Positions 14,380 to 26,013 of a stretch of DNA of 64,000 bases are shown here, in pieces (within the stretch, counting starts at the first letter, position 1; each line of letters begins with the position of its first letter). The notes under the pieces were generated by a model, which saw nothing but the letters and a program-made list of their open reading frames with translations, did no database searches and was not told where the DNA came from. Source of the DNA: Rhodamnia argentea (lineage: Eukaryota > Streptophyta > Magnoliopsida > Myrtales > Myrtaceae); contig NC_063157.1 in assembly GCF_020921035.1 (NCBI RefSeq), positions 8,158,001 through 8,222,000 on the forward strand, given 5' to 3'. A program made the translations under genes and the position numbers.

Positions 14380-15336
14380 TGTTGACACTCAAAATAAACC
14401 AAGAGAGACTCGTGACAAGCACGTGAGGAAGCGATAATCAGCTACGGGAAGAAACACCGAAGCAAGGAACGTTTCAATCAGAAAGGTGCCACGTGTCGGG
14501 ATAAATTCTGACGCCACTTCCTTCTAGAACAAGAAAAGCGCGCGAAGGGAGGCCACGATCAAAGCGGTTGGCGGTAATCCCCACGAGGTAAAAGAAAAAG
14601 CGCGAAGACTAGGAAACCGTCATTCCACGTGGCTTATGGAAAAAAGCAAAGCGTGGGGCCAAAGGAAGAAACCGCTCGGCGGTTACTAAAGAGCTTGCCT
14701 ATAAATACATCGCAATAGCAAAGATACAGACAACAACAAATCCAAAACACCTGCATTATCAAACTAGCTCTTAGCTCTTAACCTTTAGCCTTTAGCCTAG
14801 CCTAGTCGTAGCTTTGAGATTCCCGTCGTCGATTCAATTCCGGCGAGTATCATATCCAGAGTTAGGTGTCGTCGATTAGATTCCGGCGCCTCGCTCGTTA
14901 GGTTCAAGCACCGTCGATTAAATTCCGGTGTTGCACCCTTCACCCATCCCGTCCAATACCGTCGATTCAATTCCAAGTATTATGTCCTATAATTCCCTGT
15001 CCGATCTTTGTCGATTGAATTCCAGCATTGTGTCCTACGATCCCGTCGATTCAATTTCGGGGTCACGTCGAAGTCTGTCAACATACTGTCACTATTGCGC
15101 ATTGGGCCGTCGAAGTTGTCGAAAGCCCGTTTGTAACGCGCCCTTCTGTGTAAATCTATTGCATTTGACACTCTCTGTCCAAAACCGACCCTTAACTCCT
15201 TTTTGGAAAACGAACGGATTAAGTTCGATAAAAGATTCTCGCGCAAGCAACCTTCTTTGGGCCATAGTCGATCCGGGCCTAGAACCCATAACCAGCAAAA
15301 CCTTGTCGAAGGATTTTAACGCGCAACTGTTTTACA
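14380..15336 (+). mobile_element. LTR-like block in intron 1 of the SDR pseudogene
   Basis: Starts TGTTGACACTC at 14380. Contains a TATA box (ctataaata near 14700), then a leader with six spaced copies of a motif close to cgtcgattcaattccgg (14827-15062), then text ending near 15326-15336. The organisation (promoter, TATA, leader, no coding region) fits a solo LTR. The 3' end is not fixed: 'ctgtttt' stands just before 14380 and again at 15327-15333, but a clean TG...CA with a 5-bp duplication was not found. It is absent from the intact gene's intron. Confidence 0.45.
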
Positions 15337-16810
15337 TTCAAGGGATTCTGAGGTCCAAACAAGACCTCAGACGAAACAGTTTAAGGACTTACTTAGGTTC
15401 CAATTATGACTTTATTAGAGTGTTCATGATAAATTATTTATTTTATGATTTTTGTTTTGTTGGTTCTATGTTATCTATTCTCTCTATGTATTACAACAAA
15501 TAGGTTTGAGTATCTCGACTCAAAACCTTTCTGGGCTCGTAAAAATCATTTTCAGCCAGGCTTTGTCAGACTGGGCTTCAAACCTTCAAGAAATTTTTCG
15601 AAGTGATAGCGCGCTTCTGAATTCAATAATGTTTGATAGTAACCTCGGCAATTAATACTATCGCCATCTAAACTTCTATCCTGCGAAAATGACGAGAGAC
15701 TTAACCTAAACCTTCGCAAGTTCTTTAGTCCTTAGACGTTAATAGCAAGTTTGACATATCATTAGCTAGTAGAGTTCATCTTCTCCTATTGTGGTTTCCC
15801 AAGCGAAAGTCCAGTGCATTCTGAGGCTTTAATCATCGGTTCGACTTTCGGTTGCGAGAGCAACCAGATCTTCAGCACATTCCTAGGTATCGCGTCTATT
15901 AAGGCTCAGTAGCCGTATTGTTGTACCATGATTAGGCATGCCGTTGTCGAGGAACTAGCAAGGCTTGGGGCCACCATGTATACCTGTTCCGGAAATGCAG
16001 CCGATATCAATGAATGCTTGAAAGATTGGAATAGCAAGGGTTTCCGAGTCTCGGGTTCGGCTTGTGATGTTTTCTCAAGATCGGAGCGAGAGAAGCTTAT
16101 GCTCGATGTGTCCTCCCTCTTCGGCGGGAAGCTCAACATCCTCGTAAGTCTAAGTCATCTTTGATCTTGTGGATCTAATGACAAGGTCGCAAGTCGCGCT
16201 TTCCTTTCGAGAGATTTTGTACCTGGCTTTCATGTTCTTGGGAGTGGTTTGTGTGGCAGATCAACAACGTTGGGACCAACAGAATAAAGCCGACTCTGGA
16301 ATATATTAGCGGAAGATTTTTCCTTCATCATGACAACTAACTTCGAATCGGCTTACCATCTGAGCCAGCTCGCACATGCCCTTATCAAGGCCTCGGGAGC
16401 CAAAAGCATTGTGTTTCTGTCGTCTATCCGCGGCGTCGTTTCGGTGAACGAGTCGGACCAATTTACTCCACCACCAAAGGTAAGCCAATATTATCATAAG
16501 TAACTATCTAAGCACTTTTAACATGGAGCTAAATAAATTACAGTCCTTTTTCTTTTCGAAATTGATTGGCAGGAGCAATGTACAAGTTGACCAAGAATTT
16601 GGCATGCGAATGGGCTAAGGACAACATAAGAAGCAACTCTATTGCACCGTGGCACATGACCCCACTAACCGAGCGTGTAAGTTTATTTCCAAAGGATCTG
16701 AATTCTCTATTGTGCTCGAAAACGGTTCAACACGTAGATCTTGATCGGGTTCACCGTCGTCAGCTAACGTCAACTCATTTGCCGTCCTAGTTACTTAGCA
16801 AATCATAAGC

Positions 16811-18117
16811 ATATATATATATATATAGCTATTTATGAGCCTAAGCCAAACTACCAACGAAAAAATATAAGCTAAAACTATAAAAATCCTCTGATATCTA
16901 AGGGGTCTTGTTCCCTTGAGATCCAGTCGGAGCGGCTTCCTCAGACCCTCGCTCGCTCAGTGTGAAATGGGACCCACGTACTTTCTTAAAGAGTATGAAC
17001 CACACCCCCAACAAATATCTGAGTTGATATTATCTGGAGTGCTGAAATCTTTTAATCTTAGTGACAAAGTTGCTCCTAATTTTCTCAAGCGATCAGCTAA
17101 CCAAACCAGTGAGGCCTCTGGGCTTGTTCATTTGGGCCTTACGTAGTCGAAATCCCTCGGCTGCAAAATACAGTTCTGATTGAACTTGAAGTGGACTTTC
17201 GGGCATTGCTTTTGAGGCTGATTTAAGCTTTAAGCCCCGATATATTCCGAGGAGGAGGCAGGGGAAGCAAAGGGCGAGCAACAAAAGTTTCAACTCGGGT
17301 TCGAACAAAGCCAAACCGATGACTCAATCTTCGTCCTCAATGAACGAGTCATAATAATTATAAACATGATTAAATCGTGAACAAATCGTACATGGATCGA
17401 AATGAATTTGCAATTTATCTAAACCCCACTCTCGCTATGATTTTATCTTCGTGAGTCGCTAAATTTATGTTATAATAAATGGATCGTAGGGGTCGCAAAT
17501 AGATCAAATGAATCTACTTGAATTGTACCATTTGTTACTTAAATAAACAACAGACGATCCATATTATTTGATCTTTAGCAAAACTGAGATATGATTTTGC
17601 GGGCACATGCGATTATGAAGCCCGACCAAGGACAAGGTTTTTGCTTGCGGGCTCTCTTAGTTGTCTCGGGAGAGCTGTGTGAGGCAACCGTTTCTTCCTC
17701 CTTATGTCCTTGTCTTACGCGGGGAAGCAATGCCCGACCGTTCTTCAATCATCGGAGCGGAACGGAACGGGGTTCCGATTACCGGTCACGGAGGCGGAAG
17801 GAGCAGATGCTGAAATCGCCGTTCTCCCCAACACGCACACAGTGCTTGTCCCTTGTCATCGCTTTTGCCCTTCCTTTCGGGGCTTCGTCTCTTCGCCAAA
17901 ACCGACCATCATCCGAGCCAGTAACCAGTATCTCGCTCGATGCACACGGCAAATCGTTCCGCTACCCGACGGCCTCTCTTTGCTATTAAAGCCTCCGCGC
18001 AATGACCCTCTCTTCACTTCTCTGCAGAACCAACGTAAACCATCCACCAAACCAACGCTAAAGTTACGTACGTGTCTCTCCCTCTCTAGCGCCTACCCAC
18101 CACACGTCCGCCATTGT

Positions 18118-18161
<44 letters not shown>

Positions 18162-18410
18162 CATGTATCCACGCGTCCAAGACTTAAACGATCTTTTTCT
18201 CCTCGGGAGCGTAACCCGAGCGTGTCTCTCGTTGCGCGGTTCGATGAAAGGAAGTATAACCAGAGTCCCCAAAAGCGCGCCTGGTTTGTCTCTCTCTCTC
18301 TCTCTCTCTAAAGCGTCGAGGAGGGATGGGGAAGAAGGACGAGGCGAGGAACCAAAAGAGAGTGAGAGAACAAATGATGTGATCAGCTAACCATGGTCGA
18401 GTTAAGTAAG
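16811..18410. other. intergenic, no gene recognised
   Basis: Between the truncated SDR pseudogene and the repeat block at 18414. Contains an (AT)n run at about 16812, a (TC)n run at 18122-18158 and another near 18290-18309. Long open frames at 17591-17989 and 17704-18390 owe much to the TC repeats and match nothing I know. Confidence 0.5.
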
Positions 18411-18413
18411 CTT

Positions 18414-18530
18414 TTGCTTGGCCATCCACCGCCACGTGGCGACTTCAAGTTTCGTCTTCTGTCGACCTCATCCTGCAGATGGCAGTACGACTGCCATCCA
18501 GGTGGACCCCAACATTAGGAGAGGCCTCGC
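18414..18530 (+). repeat. copy of the upstream block of the SDR pseudogene
   Basis: Aligns with 12367-12480: both begin 'tgcttggccatc', pass through 'cttcgtctt.tgtc', 'cctgcagatggcag' and 'taggag/tagacc'. I judge roughly three quarters of bases identical by eye. The right copy also carries a CACGTGG motif. No SDR coding sequence follows it. Confidence 0.55.
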
Positions 18531-20642
18531 CAAACCCCTCCCCCCGTGGGACCCAGCTCCACAGTACTGTCCTATCTGTCTCTGCACACGTTGTCCAGTC
18601 AGAGCTCGCCACGTGCCCGAGGAATCTCCACCCGGAATTGTGGTCTCCGCCCCCGCCCCCCCCGGGGCCCCACCACCTGAAACTGAAAGGGACTTTTTCG
18701 CGAACGACTCCTCTGCGGAATACTCGCATCGGACTACTTTCTTTTTGGTCTTTTTTTTTTTTTTTAACTCTAATTGATTTTATTTTCCTTTATTTTTTTT
18801 GGGTGAAGTTCTCTGATTGATTTGAATATTCAAGCTCTTCTTTTATTAATTTCCTACACCACGTCATTTTCGATTAAAATATGACCCAAAAAAAAAAACA
18901 ATTTCGATAAAATTTTCAATTCAAATCATATTTTAACACTGGCAATTTTTTTTGGTCAACTCTATCTTCACCTCTCTTTTCTTGAATTTTTACAATCTAT
19001 CTTTATTGAGCCCGGTAATCGAATCCAGTACCTATAATATTAACGTCTTCATCCTCAATTTCTTTACTAGCAAGATCACATATCAATTTGATAAATATTT
19101 TATTTTATAATTTCGACGCTTAATGGATAACATTCCCAAGTACAGCACATCTAATGTTAAAGGTGAAAATAATGTTGAATATATTTGAAGCATTTTAATT
19201 AATAAAGAAAAAAATTTTAAATAAGAATTTTAAGTGCTTCCATTTTTTTAAATGAGAATCTGCAAATAGCCTAAAATATTCTTATTGTCTCAAATAAGTA
19301 TTTGAAGTGATTATAGCTATTTAAAAAAAAAACTAAACCTTGCCGGCTAATTAAGCATATTTTCGTTAAAATATAATTTTAAATTAAACTAAATTTATTT
19401 ATAAAAAAAAAAGCCTCAAGCCGGCGGCCATGACAGGCTGCTCCGTTGGGGCCCGTGTCCCTCGCGGTTAACGGGTCGGGCACCCGGGGTCCCGCTCCGT
19501 TGGGGACACGTGGTGGCCGATCCGGAGACTGCCTCTCTCTCTCTCTCAGACACATATGACGGGGACGTCAACGATGGGGACGTGTGGGCCCACATGTCAA
19601 ACCTGCGCCACCGATACGTATCGTCATCCCATTGGGACACGACATGCCAGAAGAATAAAGTCCCCTGTCCTTTGTCTAGTTCAAAAACCAAACATAAACA
19701 AATTAAATAAAAAAGAAAAAGAAAATCCCATCTTTCTTCCTTTTTCTTTTTTTTTTTCCCCTAAGCGCGAATGCGAAGGACGCGTGGCACCAAATCGAGG
19801 GGATTTACATTTCGAAACGAAAAGGACGCGTGGGACCACATGCGTGCCCCCACTGCCTTCCTTCTTCTTCTCGAGTCAATAATTGCACGAAATTAATTTC
19901 AGAAATTCAAAATAAATAATTTACATGTAATTTTTTAAAGTACGTAAAGCTAATTCCGCTCAATAAATCGACGAATAAGATAAAATTTACTTAAAATTTT
20001 AAGTTAATAAAACGAAGGACATTGTTTGTTCTGAATCTAAAAAATTGATTTTCAGTCATCACATGAATTTTTTTTTTTTTGGGTCTAAAGTCATCACATG
20101 ATTAGTTTGCAGGAAAATTCTCAAATCCGCCTTCCAATCGCACCAACGTTCGTGGATGTCGGATTGGGGCCACGCATGAGAGAGAGCGAGAGTACACGTG
20201 GTCGGCTTCAACGGAGGAGATGGACGGCTGGGATGGCCTCATTTAGGTGGAAGAAACACTTGCGTGACGTGCCATCAGGGAACCTGCCCCGTCGCGACTC
20301 GCCAGACGACGCTTCTTCTTCTTCGTTCGTAGACGAGGAAGGAAGGAAATAAAAATCAGCTTCTCTTTGATTTTCATTTCAGAGCTTGGTTCGTACTGTA
20401 CTGTGACGAACGACGCAGCGGAAGGCCGAGGTGTCAGCTCTCATGGGGTTGCTTGTGGAACTCCCTTTTGAGCGATCTTGGGTTCTCTTTCACGTCCTCG
20501 TTCTGGTGTTTTAGCATCAATCTGGCCGGAAGTAATTGCGCATTTTTGAAGGGGTACAGAAGACGAAGACCAAGAAGAAGGTGGTACAGCAAAAGAGAAA
20601 GGGTAGAGAAAGGCGATTCCTTTTGCTTTCCTGGTTCTTTCA
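18531..20642 (+). other. upstream region of the PP2C gene
   Basis: No protein-coding feature recognised. AT-rich from 18740 to 19420, then GC-richer from 19425, with ACACGTGG at 19506-19513 and 20194-20201, a near-palindrome GTGGGCCCAC near 19583, and ACGCGTGG-type motifs near 19780 and 19828. The last 290 bp before the ATG probably form the 5' leader. Confidence 0.5.
20194..20201 (+). promoter_or_regulatory. ABRE/G-box-like ACACGTGG upstream of PP2C
   Basis: ACACGTGG lies about 440 bp upstream of the ATG and occurs again at 19506-19513. Clade A PP2C genes are known to be induced by ABA through ABRE-binding bZIP factors, so feedback control would fit. Binding here is inferred from the motif only. 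Confidence 0.45.
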
Positions 20643-22340
20643 ATGGCGGAGATCTGCTGCGGGGTGGTGAGCGAGACCGAGGCGAACCCGGCGTGCAAGC
20701 CGACCTCGAGGGCGGCGAGGCGGCGGAGGATGGAGATCCGGCGGTTCAAGTTCGTCAATGGCGGCGGCGGCGGCGAGACGGCGAGCGGACGAAAACGGAG
20801 GAAGCTGCTCGGCGCCAGCGAGAGCTCTTTCTCCGACGAAGAGAAACGCGTCGGTGGATTGGGGGACGGTAGACTGGAGCGCAAGGCTGCGTCCGTCAGC
20901 GATGACTCTCTGAGCCTGATCAGAGTGACGATGATGACGACGGCTCTGAGCAGGACACAGTCCAGCCCGGCTGCTCTGGAGCTCCCGAACGAGTATCCGA
21001 AGTTCGGAGTCTCGTCCGTCTGCGGGAGGAGGAGAGAGATGGAAGACATGGTCGCCGTCCACCCTTCCTTTAGCCGCCGGCGCGGCGAGCCCACCACCGA
21101 GCTGCATTATTTCGGTGTGTACGACGGACATGGTTGCTCTCATGTAAGAATTTCGGGCTAACTAAATTCAAACAACATCGCTAGCTTTTTTAATCCTTAA
21201 AAAATAAAGTTATATTTTTTGGTGAGAGCTCTAAAATATGGCCTTTGGATTCATTGATAGGTGGCAGTGCGTTGTAGAGAGAGGATGCACGAGCTGATAA
21301 AGGAGGAGCTGGCGGTGGTGAACGCGGAGGAGGGCTCGGCTCCGACGGATTGGAGGGCGGCGATGGAGCGGAGCTTTCGCAAGATGGACAAGGAGGCGAT
21401 CGCGTGGAACGAGGGCGTGGCGGCGGTGCACAAGAGGTGCAGGTGCGAGCTCCAGTCGCCGGAGTGCGAGGCGGTTGGGTCGACGGCCGTCGTCGCCATC
21501 GTCAGCCCCGACAAGATCATCGTCGCCAACTGCGGCGACTCCAGGGCCGTCCTCTCGCGCAAAGGCAAGGCGATTCCTCTCTCCTCCGATCACAAGGTCG
21601 GTACTTCTCTCTTGGTTGGGTTGACTCCAGAAAATGAGTGGCCTGCAAAATCTCGTACTTAACATGAACCGAACCTGAACCTGAACCTGAACCTGAATCC
21701 GATATTTTATGGATGTCCATTCATGCGGGTATTAGCTCGATATATTAAGGATTCGTCCAACGTATGCGAATTTTAATGAGGTGATTTCTGGCAGCCGGAT
21801 AGGCCGGACGAGCTGAATCGGATCCAAGAAGCGGGTGGTCGGGTCATCTACTGGGACGGACCTCGGGTCCTCGGAGTTCTCGCAATGTCGAGAGCTATTG
21901 GTAGGTTCGTCGGGTGGCGCACGATAAATGGACTATTCTCTTCATTTTTGGTTTTTCGATTGAAATGGAATAGCAAAAACGTTATTTCTTGCGGTGCAGG
22001 CGATAATTATTTGAAGCCGTACGTGAGTTGCGACCCGGAGGTGACGGTGGTGGAACGGACGGCGGACGACGACTGCCTGATCCTCGCGAGCGACGGGCTG
22101 TGGGACGTGGTCTCGAACGACACGGCGTGCAGGGTGGCGCGCATGTGCCTGAGCGGGAGGATCCACGCGCCGCCGCGGAAGAACGGGGCGGCCGAGCCGG
22201 CGCCGGCGGGGATGGGCGTGGGGGAGAGGTCGGACGGGCCGTGCTCGGACGCGTCGCTGCTGCTGACGAAGCTGGCGCTGGCGAGGCACAGCACGGACAA
22301 CGTCAGCGTGGTCGTGGTGGATCTCAGGAGGTCTTGCTAG
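20643..22340 (+). CDS. PP2CA: clade A protein phosphatase 2C (PP2CA/AHG3-like)
   Basis: Mg/Mn-dependent Ser/Thr phosphatase of clade A, the negative regulators of abscisic acid signalling that dephosphorylate SnRK2 kinases and are inhibited by PYR/PYL/RCAR receptors. Four exons: 20643-21143, 21261-21596, 21795-21900 and 22000-22340, giving 427 aa in one frame. The N-terminus MAEICCGVV matches the AHG3/PP2CA type. Catalytic core: [17 protein letters not shown] (metal-binding), [29 protein letters not shown] and [10 protein letters not shown]. The Trp in [11 protein letters not shown] is the lock residue that contacts the receptor gate and ABA, so this copy should be receptor-sensitive (AHG1 lacks it). 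The region before the last helix has an Ala/Gly/Pro-rich insert coded by very GC-rich DNA. Probably nuclear and cytosolic. Ortholog versus a close clade A paralog is not certain. Confidence 0.92.
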
Positions 22341-22690
22341 CACGAAGAACTCGCCTCACCCTTTTTTCTTTTCCTCTCTCTCTCTTTCTCTGCCGTAGCT
22401 TTTATGCAAAAATTTAATTTGAAGATCGAAATTTGTTAATTGAAAGTGGAAGCGGAATTAAGTGCGGTCCATCTGTAATTTTGCTGGGCGAGATTGGCGC
22501 AAACGAACTGCGACATGGATCTCCTGATGAGGCAAATGAACCGACTTTGTTAATCACGAAATGTGCAGGAGGTGGTTGGCGATCTACCGCTTGCTTAACA
22601 CTTTTGCCGGCCTCTTTTCTTTTTTTCCTATCGTTTGCTCCTTTTGGCAAATCAAACTAATCCATCCGTCGGTACATGTGCTTAGAAAAT
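22341..22690 (+). other. 3' region of PP2C
   Basis: Non-coding; probably contains the PP2C 3' untranslated region. No other gene seen. Confidence 0.5.
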
Positions 22691-24365
22691 CGGTGTATGC
22701 ACGTGAGAAATCAGCACACGTACTAAACACGTGAGGAGCAAAGCGTTTTGGCAGGATCAAGATACAAAAGAAGTCAAGTGCTAAGGCACGTGAGATGCAA
22801 GTATCGATTAGCAGAGAAACATTAAACGAGCCATCTAGATCGACAAAAGGTAATGTCATGTGTCCAAATTAAAAGAGTATATCAAGAATGGACAAAGCAA
22901 GCTTTAAGAATTGGTTCCAATGTAAGGGGATTCCATCAAAGATCTAAATACTTTTCAAAGAGCATAAAAAAAAGATGAATATTTGCTCTTGAATTATTTG
23001 GCTGAAGAGCAATTATCGACAGGCGGATAGCTTCCTAGAAATGCAATCTAGGAATCCTTAAAGAACGGAAATTTACGTGAACACATGAACGAAAAGGAAG
23101 GAGCCGAGTCAATACGGGCAATCTAGAGGCTATCAACGATTGCTGAGGATTTGGGTCAATAGATATGAAGGACGAGAACATGGGCACGACCAATCCAATA
23201 AAAAAGAGTTGAACTGCTGCAATTATCAACAGTTACCAAAATCAATAATTGTTCGAGGACCTAGTCAAAGGAGTTCGTGGGAAACGATAGACATGAAAGC
23301 TATCGACTCGCAAAAAGTCACGATCGGGTAGTTCTAAACGAGCCATCTAGATAGATAAAAGGTAATGTCATGTGTCCAAATTAAAAGAATATATCAAGAA
23401 TGGACAAAGCAAGCTTTAAGAATTGGTTCCAACGTAAGGGGATCCCATCAAAGATCTAAATACTTTTCAAAGAGCATAAAAAAGGATGAATATTTGCTCT
23501 TGAATTATTTGGCCGAAGAGCAATTATCGACAGGCAAATAGCTTCCTAGAAATGCAATGTAGGAATCCTTAAAGAACGGAAATTTACGTGAACACATGAA
23601 CGAAAAGGAAGGAGCCGAGTCAATACGGGCAATCTAGAGGCTATCAACAGCATTCGAGGATTTGGGTCAATAGATATGAAGGAGGAGAACATGGGCACGA
23701 CCGATCCGAGAAAAAGAGTTGAACTGCTGCAATTATCAACAGTTACCAAAACCAATAATTGTTCAAGGACCTACTCAAAGGAGTTCGTGGGAAACGATAG
23801 ACGTGGCGACTATCAACTCGCAAAAAGCCACGACCGGGTAGTTACATTTCCTACCATTACAAATACCTCCAAGTGTCCATAGAAGGCAGCCTCTCGAACA
23901 AATCAACAAAAAATTATTTTTACTTATGATACGGCGCTTTATTTTCCTTAATTGTAACTTTCGGATTTTCGCCGTTGAGTCAAACTCCGACGTTTATTTT
24001 TATTTTCGATTTTACTCCGTCGAGTCAAACTTGGGTGTATTGTCGAGTCATATTCAAGCTCTGTCGTTGAGTCAAATTCCGGTATAGTTTTAGATACGTT
24101 TGGTTTGTTATCCGTTGAGAGGAATTATGCTTGCCAAGCCATCCGTCGAGTCAAACTCCGGTTCAATTTACGTTTGTATAGTTTCTTTCAAGTTCTATTC
24201 TATCAGTTTTCTTTGAGTTGTACTCATAAAGTCTCTCCATTGAGTTAAACTCTGGCGGAGACCATATTTGTGTAATTTTATCGAAATCTTTTCAAATTTC
24301 ACGTATTGATTTTTTTAGTATCTGGATCTTTTCTATCTAAGATCTCTACGTGACCCTTTATCACA
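22690..24365 (+). mobile_element. LTR-like block with internal tandem duplication
   Basis: Possible ends TGTGCTTAG (22693) and TTTATCACA (about 24364). Inside are a 512-bp tandem duplication (22824-23844), a promoter-like stretch with 'attacaaatacctcc' near 23865, and a leader with five or six spaced copies of a motif close to ccgtcgagtcaaactccgg (23970-24260). No coding region and no target duplication found. The plan resembles the block at 14380-15336. Boundaries are uncertain. Confidence 0.45.
22824..23844 (+). repeat. 512-bp direct tandem duplication
   Basis: Unit 1 is 22824-23335 and unit 2 is 23336-23844. Both start 'aaacgagccatctagat' and end 'gaccgggtagtt' or 'gatcgggtagtt'. Differences are mainly scattered point changes, so the event looks fairly recent. 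Confidence 0.9.
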
Positions 24366-26013
24366 TTTAAAAAAAATAAAAAAATGAATTTCGGTAGAAG
24401 ATATTTTATCACAGAGGAGTTCCGGCGAAACAGCTCCCAAGTATCTGTCTTGGCGGTCTCTGCTCTTCATCTTTGTATCAAAGGGGATCTCCGAAATGAA
24501 CGAATCGGTGTATAAGTCAACGATCGGAATTTACCTTTATATTCATCCCGTTTGCCAATGAAGCTCGTTTTAGTCCTTCCGTAAGCGACGGTATTCAGTG
24601 GATTTTTATTTTATTTTTTCCTCCTCTCCTCGCTTCTGTATCCATATGTGTGTGCGGTGTTCACGAGAATCGAATTCCGGACCTGGCATTTTCCGGCCTC
24701 ATCTCTCGATCCTTTCCGCATGTCTGTGGGTACAGTACTAAGTGGATGACTCGCATGGATATATAGGTTTTTGCCCGAGGTATTTGCAGAAGAAGAGATT
24801 ATGTTTTTGTTCCATTCAGATACGTATTGAAGCCTAATCGTCGAGATGCCTCTTATCGACAGCATTTACATGAAGTGGGCTCTTAAGTTGACATGGCTCT
24901 AGAGAAGGGAAGCTACCTCCAAACACAATGTCCATCGGCAGGAGGGAGGAGCTCCTCCAGAAGGACGAGGTTTTAGGGTTAATCTCAAGAACATGTCTCG
25001 TAGAATAATTTGTCGACTTTGTCTCCGAGAAATTTTATGGTTTATTGAGCTCGCGAATTGTTTCATTACGGAGGCTGTTCCACGGGATTTCACTACGAGT
25101 TCGCCTTTGCCTGTGCTCTCTGTTCATGCAAAGATCAAGGCTTTGTATTCACCCAAAAAAAAAAAAAAAACAGAAGAAGAAGAAGAAAACGAGTTTGTTT
25201 GTTCGGAAAATAGAAAGAGAACAGAGTGACTGGGATCATATAAAGTCAAAAGGAATTTCAGGATGTAGCAATGTGATCAGGTCGAACCTTGGCCAACTTT
25301 CCCAGCTTTTGTATTCCAAAAGATGTAACCTTACGGAGTATTTCACGTGGAACGCTTTCGTTTGATTTAAAGAAAGTTCAAAACTTTGTTCCAAATGAGT
25401 GAAGGCGATGAAATGAATTCTTTGAATCTGAAGAAATTTTGCCAAAAAGTTCGACACTTTCTTTGGCAAACCATTCCTTCCCTGAAATGGAAGAAGATAG
25501 TTGAATTCCAAGAAACAGTCTCAGTTACGACAAGGGCCGAACTGATCCTGCTTCGACACTTCGGACTCTAGATCCTTAATGTCGCCCTCTCCGGTAAAAG
25601 CCCTCCACATCCAAAGCCGTCCATCGAAATTCCCTAGTCCTCAAAAATCAGAATTTTCAAAGAACTTTACATACAGCAATTGACGGTTCCCAGTGAGGAA
25701 CTTAAATCATACATATGCTTAACAACATGAAATGCAAAATTACCAACAGACTCAGTTGAGGTAAAGGTCAAAGTCAGGCAAACAGGCTAGTGGCCACACC
25801 ATCTCATCGATGTAGAAAATAGGAGAGGCACAACTAGTTCACGGGAAGCTTTCCACTAATTCCCCATCACAGAAGATACTGAAAATGACAGAAAAAGGTT
25901 GCAACGAAGATGATGCACTAACCGAAAAGAACCTTCCACTGACATGACCATAACCATAACCATAACCATACAGCCACTTCCAATTTCTAGAATCTTAACA
26001 AAATTTTCCTTTG
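24366..26013. other. intergenic, no gene recognised
   Basis: Contains a poly-A run near 25155. Short frames at 25236-25511 (-) and 25386-25571 (+) overlap each other and resemble nothing I know. The part nearest 26013 probably includes the SMO2 3' untranslated region. Confidence 0.5.

Larger units (their letters stand above)
12614..16810 (+). pseudogene. tropinone reductase-like SDR, second copy, broken
   Basis: Exon-by-exon relative of the SDR at 3946: exon 1 about 12614-12735, exon 2 15936-16143, exon 3 from 16260 to about 16480, exon 4 from 16573 to about 16674, and the first bases of exon 5 near 16800. Codon 3 is a stop (ATGGCTTAA instead of ATGGCTCAA). In exon 3 a 1-bp insertion after TLEY shifts the frame into a stop within about 12 codons; a later 2-bp insertion restores it just before the YSTTK site. 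Exon 5 breaks off after about 11 bases in an AT-rich tract, so the C-terminal VDGGF part is missing. Cofactor loop TGGTEGIG remains. Intron 1 has grown to about 3.2 kb (0.86 kb in the intact copy) by insertions. A start at 12669 would avoid the first stop but not the later breaks. Confidence 0.85.

Noticed and set aside
14311-15423. 16-bp direct repeat (atgactttattagagt) as target duplication of a LINE-like insertion
   Set aside because: The repeat is real (14310-14325 and about 15406-15421), but the enclosed ends lack a poly-A tail and the LTR-like start at 14380 lies inside, so the two explanations conflict. Kept only as a note.
17591-18390. Open frames of 132 and 228 codons on the plus strand
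   Set aside because: Much of the length is Leu-Ser from (TC)n repeats, and neither resembles a protein family I know.
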